Source: Nitrospirillum viridazoti (lineage in GTDB: Bacteria; Pseudomonadota; Alphaproteobacteria; Azospirillales; Azospirillaceae). From it: a stretch of 64,000 nucleotides of DNA. Position 1 is the first letter of the stretch. Each line of letters starts with the position of its first letter. The notes below the pieces were generated by a model. That model saw only the letters and a program-made list of their open reading frames with translations. It did no database searches and was not told the DNA's origin. The position numbers were made by a program, and so were the translations under genes. Shown here in pieces: positions 33,469 to 40,027 of the stretch. The stretch is taken from assembly GCF_007827975.1 (NCBI RefSeq), contig NZ_VITT01000002.1. One strand, 5' to 3'.

Positions 33469-33502
33469 AGCCCCGCCTGAGGGATGATCCCCAGGCGGGG
33501 CT
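33469..33502 (-). terminator. Terminator or attenuator between xoxF and xoxG
   Basis: AGCCCCGCCTG (33469-33479) pairs with CAGGCGGGGCT (33492-33502) and the loop can pair further (GGGA/TCCC). On the minus strand it begins 16 nt after the xoxF stop and is followed by TCTTTG. The genes downstream lack their own clear promoter, so it probably reduces rather than abolishes read-through. Confidence 0.75.
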
Positions 33503-33517
33503 GAGAAGGAGAGAGGG

Positions 33518-35317
33518 TTACGGTAGGGCGAAGACGGTGAGCACACCGCCCAGCTGGGTGTAGTTGGCCAACTGCTTGTAGGCGCCGACGGCGCCCAGGC
33601 CGTCGGTGTCGCCGCCCAAGCCGGCGGCCATGCCGATGCCGGCCCAGCCGCCGACACCGGACAGCACGGCGATATACTGCTTGCCGCCGTGCTCATAGGT
33701 TGTGACGTTGCCGATGATCCCCGACGGCGTCTTGAACTTGTACAGCTCCTTGCCGGTCTTCATGTCCACGGCCTTCAGGTAGCCTTCCAGCGTGCCGTAG
33801 AAGGCGACGCCGCCCGCCGTGGTCAGGGCGCCCGACCAGACGGAGAAGGTTTCCTTGTCGGACCAGACGATCTTGCCGGTGCTGGCGTCCCAGGCGATGA
33901 AGTTGCCGAGGTGGTTCTCGCCCTTGGGCGGGAACATGGACAGGGTGGCGCCGACATAGGGCTGGCCGGCGGTGTAGGACACCTTGAACGGCTCATAGTC
34001 CATGCAGACGTGGTTGGTCGGCACATAGAACAGGCCGGTGTCCGGCGAGTACGAGGCCGGTTGCTGATCCTTGCTGCCCAGGGCCGCCGGGCAGACGCCC
34101 TTGGTGTTGTGGTCCTCGCCGTTCTTGTCGGTGCTGTACTGCGCCACGACTTCCGGCCGGCCGGTCTTCATGTCCACGTGCGTGGCCCAGTTGACCGCCG
34201 GGTCGTACTTCTCCGCCACCAGCAGCTCGCCGGTCTCGCGGTTCATGGTGTAGGCGAAGCCGTTGCGGTCGAAATGGACCAGCGCCTTGACGGGCGTGCC
34301 CTTCACCTTGATGTCGGCCAGGATCATCTCGTTGACGCCGTCATAGTCCCATTCGTCATGGGGCGTCATCTGGTAGACCCACTTGGCCATGCCCGTGTCG
34401 GCGTCGCGGGCGAAGATGGTCATGGACCATTTGTTGTCGCCGGGGCGCTGCTTGGGGTTCCAGGTCGAGGGGTTACCCGAGCCGTAATAGATCAGGTTCA
34501 GCTGCGGGTCATAGCTGGTCCAGCCCCAGGTAGCGCCGCCGCCGGTCTTCCACTGGTCGCCCTGCCAGGTCGACAGGGAAGAGTTGGCGCCGATGGGCTT
34601 GCCCAGGCTGGTGGTCTTCTGCGGGTCGACCAGGATCTGGTCGTCGGGGCCAACGGAGTACGCCTTCCACGCGACGGAGCCGTCCTTCAGGTTGTAGGCC
34701 GTCATGCGGCCCTGCACGCCGAATTCGCCGCCGCTGATGCCGACCAGCACCTTGTCCTTCACGATGACGGGCGCGCCCGTCATGGTCTCACCCTTCTTGG
34801 GGTCGCCGTTGGCGACCTTCCACAGTTCCTTGCCGGTCTTGGCGTCCAGCGCCACGACGTTGGCGTCGGCCTGGTTCAGGATGATCTTGCCGTCACCATA
34901 GGCCACGCCGCGGTTCACGGTGTCGCAGCACATGACGGGAATGACGGTCGGATCCTGCTTGGGCTCATACTTCCACAGGATGCGGCCGGCGTTGTTCAGG
35001 TCCAGCGCGTACACCACGTTGGGGAAGGGGGTGTGGACGTACATGACGTCGCCCACGACCAGCGGGCCGCCCTCATGGCCGCGCAGCACGCCGGTGGAGA
35101 AGGTCCACACCGGACGCAGTTCCTTAACGTTGGCGGTGGTGATCTGCTTCAAGGAGCTGTAGCGCTGATTGGCGTAGTCACCGGCTTGCATGACCCATTG
35201 CTTGGAGTCCTTGCTCGCCTTGGACAGCTCGTCGTTGGCCAGCGACGGATGGCTGGACAGCAAGCTGACCGCCACAAGGGCGGTCCAGGACAACAACACC
35301 TTCTTCCGCTGTTTCAT
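33518..35317 (-). CDS. xoxF: Lanthanide-type PQQ-dependent methanol dehydrogenase
   Basis: A periplasmic eight-bladed propeller quinoprotein that oxidises methanol and other primary alcohols with PQQ and a rare-earth ion. The 599-aa precursor has a signal peptide (LLSWTALVAVSLLSSHPSLA), the vicinal disulphide Cys130-Cys131 in PVMCCDTVNRG, metal ligands Glu198 (SGGEFG) and Asn282 (GSGNPSTW), and catalytic Asp324 in DEWDYDGVNE. Asp326, two residues later, is the extra carboxylate that marks XoxF and lanthanide-dependent enzymes; the calcium enzyme MxaF has Ala there. Repeated tryptophan-docking motifs (AWKAYSVGPDD, LDAKTGKELW) fill the blades. ATG 35317 has GGGAGGG upstream. No mxaI gene is present, as expected. 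Confidence 0.94.
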   Translation of the reverse strand: MKQRKKVLLSWTALVAVSLLSSHPSLANDELSKASKDSKQWVMQAGDYANQRYSSLKQITTANVKELRPVWTFSTGVLRGHEGGPLVVGDVMYVHTPFPNVVYALDLNNAGRILWKYEPKQDPTVIPVMCCDTVNRGVAYGDGKIILNQADANVVALDAKTGKELWKVANGDPKKGETMTGAPVIVKDKVLVGISGGEFGVQGRMTAYNLKDGSVAWKAYSVGPDDQILVDPQKTTSLGKPIGANSSLSTWQGDQWKTGGGATWGWTSYDPQLNLIYYGSGNPSTWNPKQRPGDNKWSMTIFARDADTGMAKWVYQMTPHDEWDYDGVNEMILADIKVKGTPVKALVHFDRNGFAYTMNRETGELLVAEKYDPAVNWATHVDMKTGRPEVVAQYSTDKNGEDHNTKGVCPAALGSKDQQPASYSPDTGLFYVPTNHVCMDYEPFKVSYTAGQPYVGATLSMFPPKGENHLGNFIAWDASTGKIVWSDKETFSVWSGALTTAGGVAFYGTLEGYLKAVDMKTGKELYKFKTPSGIIGNVTTYEHGGKQYIAVLSGVGGWAGIGMAAGLGGDTDGLGAVGAYKQLANYTQLGGVLTVFALP

Positions 35318-35498
35318 CTCATTTCCCTCCCTGGGGATTGGCCGGTAGGTCCGGTCCGATTGGTGTCCGCCTGGCCGGCGGATGGGCGACGCGATTAGGC
35401 TGATCAGGGAACCATTAGCCCGCCGGCACGGGCGGATATTCAGGCCGGAGACTGGGGACAAAACGCATAAGGACGCACACCGGGCGGATGCACGTCCA

Positions 35499-35518
35499 GC
35501 CGGCCCCCTTGGGCCGGC
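35499..35518 (-). promoter_or_regulatory. GC-rich hairpin between pqqA copy 1 and xoxF
   Basis: GCCGGCCC (35499-35506) and GGGCCGGC (35511-35518) form an 8-bp perfect stem with a 4-nt loop, starting 16 nt after the pqqA stop. No T-run follows, so it is more likely an mRNA-stabilising or partial-termination element that sets the ratio of pqqA to xoxF transcripts. Confidence 0.55.
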
Positions 35519-35534
35519 CGATGATGGCGGGGCG

Positions 35535-35612
35535 TCAGACGTCCGCGCAGGCGTAGCAGTTGATTTCCATGCCGAGCGCGATCTCGGTGACGATAGGCTT
35601 CTTCCAACGCAT
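35535..35612 (-). CDS. pqqA: PQQ precursor peptide PqqA, copy 1 (25 aa)
   Basis: The 25-residue peptide begins MRWKKPIVTEIALG and ends MEINCYACADV. Glu16 and Tyr20 (E-x3-Y) are the residues PqqE cross-links to make the PQQ backbone. AAGGAG lies 8 nt upstream of the ATG. It is 217 nt upstream of xoxF on the same strand and is therefore in the dehydrogenase operon rather than with pqqBCDE. It differs from copy 2 at several N-terminal positions and lacks the final Lys. Confidence 0.93.
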   Translation of the reverse strand: MRWKKPIVTEIALGMEINCYACADV

Positions 35613-36314
35613 GGGGGCTCTCCTTGAGAAGGTTAAGGATAGGTCCCTTCGGACCGGTTTCCATCCCGCTTGTTCCCATCCCGTCCTGGGCCGTCGGCCG
35701 CCACGGGCAATCCCGTCTCCTCCCCTGCCGCCCACCGCTGCCACCCACAGGGCCGGCGTGCCGGCCTTCATGGGATGATGTCGTTCGCGCCGGATGTCGC
35801 AAGGTAAAGAGGTACCGTTGGAACAGGCGGCTGTCGGCCAAAAAGGGGGCTGTCGGGATGCCAATAACCGGTCACGCCGCAGGCCCATGATCACGCGGGA
35901 ACTTCGACTCTGCCAGTTCTTCGTCTTTGCTGGCCCGCCGGGGCTTTCCCGCCAGGCCGTTCCTCACCGGGGCGCCGTTCCTTCCGGCCTTCCCTTTGGA
36001 ACTTCAAAGGGAATGGACCACCGTTCGGCTTGCTGCCCATCTTCAAGAAGCCCGTCCCGGGTGCCAATTGTACTTTGGTACAAGGGTAATTTGACACCCA
36101 TGCCACACCCGCCGAGGGTAGTGCCGACAGTCACTCTTACGATCGCATATCAATTATATATCAAATGGTTACATTCAAGTACCCCATCGTCGTCGAGAGC
36201 TCCGCCGCCGGGCCGCGGCCTAACCCTCCCAGGCACTAGCCTGGTTGATCGATATCGACTATCGTCAAGGTCGAGGAAACGCCGAATCATAATCGCCCGC
36301 AAACGAGGCGACGC
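35613..36314. other. Intergenic regulatory region between pqqA copy 1 and the response regulator
   Basis: Over 700 nt hold no gene I can support. TTGTAC-TTTG-GTACAA at 36068-36083 is an inverted repeat that could bind a response regulator. The segment 36130-36180 is very A/T-rich (TCAATTATATATCAAATGG) and could be the promoter of the response regulator gene at 36315. A short hairpin (GGTCC-CTTC-GGACC, 35642-35655) lies in the pqqA leader. TTGACA at 36091 has no matching -10 box. Confidence 0.5.
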
Positions 36315-36986
36315 ATGCCGCAAATAATCATTGCCGACGATCATCCCATGGTGCGGGGCGCCCTGGCCCTGGCCGTGGAGTCCGCGTTTGACCAGCCTGA
36401 AATCCTGGAGTGCGCCCATCTGGCGGGCGTGATGCAGTTGCTGGAGTCCATCGCCGCCGCCGATCTCCTGCTGCTGGATCTGCGCATGCCCGGTGTGGAC
36501 GGGTTCGAGGGGCTGGTGCGCATCCGCAGTCAATTCCCCGCCACCCCCGTGGTGGTGATCTCCGCCCTGGAGGATCCGCGCCTGGTACGCGAGGCCCTGG
36601 CCTTGGGTGCCATGGGTTTCATCCCCAAGTCCACCCCCCGGGCAGAGATCGTGGCCGCCCTGTCGCTGGTGGCCGCCGGCGGCACCTACCGTCCCGACGA
36701 CCTGTCGCTGGCCGAGCCGGCCCCCGACCCCAAGGGCCGGGCGGCGGACGATGATTTCCTGCAGCGGGTCCTGACGCTGACGCCGCAGCAGCGCCGCGTC
36801 CTGCAATTGCTGGGCACGGGTAAGCTGAACAAGGAAATCGCCTATGACCTGGATATCGCCGAAACCACGGTGAAGGCCCACGTCTCCAGCATCCTGCACA
36901 AGCTGCGCGTCTACAGCCGGACCCAGGCGGTGGTCATGGCCGGCCGCCTGCACCTGGACAGCTTCGCCGACGTGGCGGAAGGCTGA
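36315..36986 (+). CDS. LuxR/NarL-family response regulator, 223 aa
   Basis: The receiver domain (residues 1-120) has the acidic pair in IIIADDHPMV, the phospho-acceptor Asp55 in LLLLDLRMPGVDGF, the Ser in VVISALED and the Lys in FIPKSTP. The output domain has the NarL/FixJ helix-turn-helix LTPQQRRVLQLLGTGKLNKEIAYDL and ETTVKAHVSSILHKLRV. Regulators of this type (ExaE/AgmR/ErbR group) control PQQ-dependent alcohol oxidation in pseudomonads. Location opposite the xox operon and near a hybrid histidine kinase supports the same role here, though this is an inference from position. Confidence 0.88.
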   Translation: MPQIIIADDHPMVRGALALAVESAFDQPEILECAHLAGVMQLLESIAAADLLLLDLRMPGVDGFEGLVRIRSQFPATPVVVISALEDPRLVREALALGAMGFIPKSTPRAEIVAALSLVAAGGTYRPDDLSLAEPAPDPKGRAADDDFLQRVLTLTPQQRRVLQLLGTGKLNKEIAYDLDIAETTVKAHVSSILHKLRVYSRTQAVVMAGRLHLDSFADVAEG

Positions 36987-37065
36987 TCCGGAAGCTGCTC
37001 TGGAACCTGCGGGGGCCCGGCGGATTTCAGAGGGTGGAACCGTTCCGCCTTCAGGGAGTCATGCC

Positions 37066-37641
37066 ATGGCCGACCAGCACGCCGAAGCCGATGCCTATGG
37101 CGGCATGGCGGGGGAATACGGCCGCTGGCCGGAGAATTTCATCCTGCACAGCCTCAGTTGGGTGCCCAACAATGCCCGCCTGCACGTCCTGATCTACCGG
37201 GGCATGGTGCCGCTGGGCGATGGCGATCCGGCGGCGGTGTTCGAGGCGCTGTTCCAGCGCAACGGCTGGCCCGCGCGCTGGCGCGACGGCATCTACGATT
37301 ATCACCACTATCATTCGTCCGCGCACGAGGTGCTGGGCTTCGCCCGGGGGCAGGCGGAACTCATGCTGGGCGGGCCCAACGGCCGCCGGGTGGCGGTGCA
37401 CGCCGGCGATGTCGCCGTGCTGCCCGCCGGCACCGGCCATTGCCGCGTTTCCGCCAGCGATGACTTCCTGGTGGTGGGCGGCTATCCGCCGGGCCAGGAC
37501 TGGGACATTCGGCGCGAGGCGGCGACCCCGGCGGAGCTGGAGCGCATCGCCCATCTGCCTTTCCCGCCCCTTGATCCCGTCACTGGTGCCAACGGGCCGC
37601 TGACCCAGCTGTGGACACCCACCCCCGGCTACCGGATGTAG
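37066..37641 (+). CDS. Cupin-domain protein (YjlB-like), 191 aa
   Basis: A single cupin barrel is visible: YDYHHYHSSAHEVLGFARGQAELMLGG supplies the first motif with clustered His and Glu ligands, and HAGDVAVLPAGTGHCRVSASDDFLVVGGYP the second. Such proteins bind a metal ion and act as isomerases, dioxygenases or sensors. The C-terminal TPGYRM tail and the overall length fit the YjlB-like group, whose function is unknown. It stands alone, 80 nt after the response regulator, with no recognisable partner. Confidence 0.85.
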   Translation: MADQHAEADAYGGMAGEYGRWPENFILHSLSWVPNNARLHVLIYRGMVPLGDGDPAAVFEALFQRNGWPARWRDGIYDYHHYHSSAHEVLGFARGQAELMLGGPNGRRVAVHAGDVAVLPAGTGHCRVSASDDFLVVGGYPPGQDWDIRREAATPAELERIAHLPFPPLDPVTGANGPLTQLWTPTPGYRM

Positions 37642-37798
37642 GTGCGGTTCGGGTGTCAGAATGCCCAATGCCGGACCCAGCGGGGACGCAAGCCGGCGCA
37701 TCTGCCCAGCTGTCAGTTGCACGTCGGGGAACAAGGCAAATTTTCCGGACCAGCGCTCAGCGGTGGAATTCTTACACTGCGGGTGGTTCTTGAATGCA

Positions 37799-37830
37799 CG
37801 GATATCCGATGTATCTTTCTTGGATATCCG
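37799..37830. promoter_or_regulatory. Probable VapB operator: two GGATATCC palindromes
   Basis: CGGATATCCG (37799-37808, a 10-bp palindrome) and TGGATATCCG (37821-37830, with the same 8-bp GGATATCC core) are 22 bp apart, two helical turns. They end 26 nt upstream of the vapB start. This matches the paired inverted repeats that VapB-VapC complexes bind for autorepression. Confidence 0.6.
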
Positions 37831-37855
37831 GCGGCCCGTTGGGGAGATAATGGCA

Positions 37856-38095
37856 ATGCCTCTCTACATCAAGGACGACGTTACCGCCGAATTGGTGGCG
37901 GAGTTGGCGGTCCTCCGGGGTATTTCCAAACAGGATGCGGTCAAGCTGGCGGTGCGGGCGGAACTTCAGCGCCTGGCAGAGGCTGTTCCTTTGCGGGATC
38001 GCCTAGCGGCTTTCCGTGCCCGCCATCCTTTACCGGCCCCAACCGGACTACCGGCCGACAAGGCATTCTTTGACGATCTTTCCGGAAACCTCTGA
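37856..38095 (+). CDS. vapB: VapB-family antitoxin, 79 aa
   Basis: The N-terminus MPLYIKDDVTAELVAELAVLRGISKQDAVKLAV is the ribbon-helix-helix-like domain of the VapB/PSK antitoxin family. The C-terminal part (LPADKAFFDDLSGNL) is the disordered toxin-binding tail. GGGGAG lies 9 nt before ATG 37856; the ATG at 37850 lies too close to it. The stop is followed directly by the toxin ATG (TGAATG). Confidence 0.85.
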   Translation: MPLYIKDDVTAELVAELAVLRGISKQDAVKLAVRAELQRLAEAVPLRDRLAAFRARHPLPAPTGLPADKAFFDDLSGNL

Positions 38096-38488
38096 ATGAT
38101 CTTCGCGGACGCGTCGGCCCTGATCGCCCTTATTGCTGGGGAGGAGGATGCCGCCGCCTTGGCGGACCGGCTGGAGATGCACGCGGATCGCTTCTGTCCT
38201 GCCCTTGCGGTTTGGGAAACGGCGGCTGGCCTTTGCCGATCCTACAAAATTGCACCGGTAACAGCGCGCAGCCATGTACTTGATTTCCTGAAGGAAGCGG
38301 GCTTCCGGTTTCTGGACCTCGGCGTGCGGGAGTGGGATATTGCGTATGATGCCTACGCCCGCTACGGGAAGGGCCGTCATCCAGCCGCATTGAACATGGG
38401 GGATTGCTTCGCCTATGCCTGTGCCAAAGCGCAGGGCGCGGCCCTTCTCTATAAGGGCGATGACTTCGCACTGACCGACCTGGCCTGA
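38096..38488 (+). CDS. vapC: VapC-family PIN-domain toxin, 130 aa
   Basis: An RNA-cleaving toxin. The acidic residues of the PIN active site are in place: Asp5 (FADASAL), Glu41 (VWETAAGL), Asp103 (NMGDCFAYACAK) and Asp121 (LYKGDDFALTD). The protein length and the ending are typical of VapC. It is co-translated with vapB. The last 40 nt overlap the 3' end of the convergent sulfotransferase gene, which suggests the module moved in, or that the neighbour's end was extended, after insertion. Confidence 0.9.
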   Translation: MIFADASALIALIAGEEDAAALADRLEMHADRFCPALAVWETAAGLCRSYKIAPVTARSHVLDFLKEAGFRFLDLGVREWDIAYDAYARYGKGRHPAALNMGDCFAYACAKAQGAALLYKGDDFALTDLA

Positions 38489-39144
38489 CCGGTTCTTATG
38501 GGCCGGCCTTGGTAATGCCGCAGCAGGCGGGGGCACAGCGCCTCCAACTGTGCGTCGACCGCCGGATCGCGCGGCTTGTCGCGCCAGCGGTCGGTCACGC
38601 CCGGGCCACGGGCGTTGCCGAAGACCACGTCCATGGTTTCCTGCAGCACCGGTTCCGCCTCCCACAGCGTCCGCAGCAGGTCGTTGTAGTCGCGGCGGAA
38701 GGTGTAGTGCGCTTCGTCCAGCGGCCAGCCCAGGTCGGCCAGGGCCGTGAACACCGACGGGTCGCGGGCCACGAAATCCTCATAATGGATGACGGCGTCG
38801 AACAGCCGGTGCCGCTCGGCGAACAACTGGTCCAGGATCAGGAACTTCTCGTCCATCAGGCCGGAATGGTGGCGGTAGTTCGCCTTCGCCAGGCTGGCGT
38901 AGTTGTCACGCGGGTCACGCAGGAACAACACCAGTTTGTCGGGGCGGAAGCGTTCCGCGTGGGTCGCCAGGGGATAGGCCGTGGTCACCACCACCTTGGC
39001 CACGAAGTCGGCCGTGGTGGTCACGCGCGGGGCGGCGAAGTTGTTGGGAATATCCGCCAGGGCGATGCAGCCGGGCCGCTCCGCCAGGGCGCGGGTGAAG
39101 GCGGTGGCCCCGCTCGACTGCATGCCATGGACCAGCAGGCGCAT
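38449..39144 (-). CDS. Sulfotransferase-like P-loop protein, 231 aa
   Basis: The N-terminal HGMQSSGATAFTRALAERP is a 5'-phosphosulphate-binding P-loop variant of sulfotransferases. KLVLFLRDPRDNYASLAKANY is the 3'-phosphate loop, the RDPRD motif being typical. YTFRRDYNDLLRTLWEAEP follows. It may transfer sulphate from PAPS to a polysaccharide or lipid. The C-terminal ARSVSAKSSPL tail is encoded opposite the vapC end. It is preceded, with a 1-nt gap, by a 2OG-Fe(II) oxygenase gene, so the two probably act together. Confidence 0.78.
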   Translation of the reverse strand: MRLLVHGMQSSGATAFTRALAERPGCIALADIPNNFAAPRVTTTADFVAKVVVTTAYPLATHAERFRPDKLVLFLRDPRDNYASLAKANYRHHSGLMDEKFLILDQLFAERHRLFDAVIHYEDFVARDPSVFTALADLGWPLDEAHYTFRRDYNDLLRTLWEAEPVLQETMDVVFGNARGPGVTDRWRDKPRDPAVDAQLEALCPRLLRHYQGRPIRTGQARSVSAKSSPL

Positions 39145-39145
39145 C

Positions 39146-39931
39146 TCACATTCCCTCAGGCGCCGGTTGAACCAGCCAGTCCTCGGTCAGCTCCGCGGTG
39201 ATGAAGACATAGCGGCGGGTATGCGGTGTGGGGTGGCGGGGGCTGACGCCGTGCAGGGCGTTCAGGCTTTGGGGGAAGATCACCAGCCGGTTGGCGGCGT
39301 AGGGGACGGTCAGGACCGCCTCCACAGCGGTGTCCGGCAGCGCATAGTCCGCGATGTGCCCCGTCGGCCCGTCGCGCCAGCGGTACAGCACCAGGTCACC
39401 GCCCTGTGCGTCGTCGTCGGGCGCCCGCATGTAGAACAGGCAGGAGAATAGGCGGTTGGGCGTGTCGAGATGGGGCCCGCGCGAGGAGGAGGCGCGGTCG
39501 CGCACGGGGGTGTTGATCTCCATGCGTGCGTCCTGGTGGATGCGGTACGGCCCCGGCGAGGTCAGGCGCCGCAACCCGGCGCTGTGACCCGTCAGGCGCC
39601 CATCCAGGGCCGCCAGCATCGCCGGATCCCAGTGGCCGTCGAACAGGGCCGCGACCTCCGCCAGGAAGGCCGGACCGGCGTGGCAGGCGACGAAGTCCTT
39701 CCAGCAGGCCGGCAAATCCGGTGATTGAAGGATCATCTCGGCCGACAGCTCGAAGCGCCGGTTGTTGGGCACCTGGTCCGGGGCGCAATGCCAGCCCATG
39801 CGGGCAAACCCGGGAAAGCTGGCGCTCAGTTCCTGGTAAAGGCCGTCTTCCATGGGCCGGTCGGCCACGACATGGGGAAAGGGGGTCGTGCGGATGTCGG
39901 CGGGGCCGAGACCGGCCAGAAGGGAACGCAT
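39146..39931 (-). CDS. 2-oxoglutarate/Fe(II)-dependent dioxygenase-like protein, 261 aa
   Basis: A hydroxylase of the double-stranded beta-helix fold. SSRGPHLDTPNRLFSCLFYM contains the H-x-D iron ligands, and NALHGVSPRHPTPHTRRYVFI the distal His and the Arg that binds 2-oxoglutarate. YRIHQDARMEIN leads into the fold. ATG 39931 is preferred; an in-frame TTG at 40000 gives a longer version. The protein ends 1 nt before the sulfotransferase gene. The pair may decorate a secreted molecule with hydroxyl and sulphate groups, but no substrate can be named. Confidence 0.78.
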   Translation of the reverse strand: MRSLLAGLGPADIRTTPFPHVVADRPMEDGLYQELSASFPGFARMGWHCAPDQVPNNRRFELSAEMILQSPDLPACWKDFVACHAGPAFLAEVAALFDGHWDPAMLAALDGRLTGHSAGLRRLTSPGPYRIHQDARMEINTPVRDRASSSRGPHLDTPNRLFSCLFYMRAPDDDAQGGDLVLYRWRDGPTGHIADYALPDTAVEAVLTVPYAANRLVIFPQSLNALHGVSPRHPTPHTRRYVFITAELTEDWLVQPAPEGM

Positions 39932-40027
39932 GCGCGGCCGGACCTTGTTCGGCGTGAAAGCGACCAGCCAGGCATATCGCCGGTTGCGAAGGCGTGTCAA
40001 CCGGGCGCGCGGGTCCGGAACCCGGCC

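Noticed and set aside
36091..36096. TTGACA as a -35 promoter element
   Set aside because: No -10-like hexamer lies 16-18 nt downstream; that position is GC-rich.
35794..36327. Possible gene of 177 residues before the response regulator
   Set aside because: Composition is irregular, it overlaps the A/T-rich promoter region and the real start of the response regulator, and nothing matches a family.
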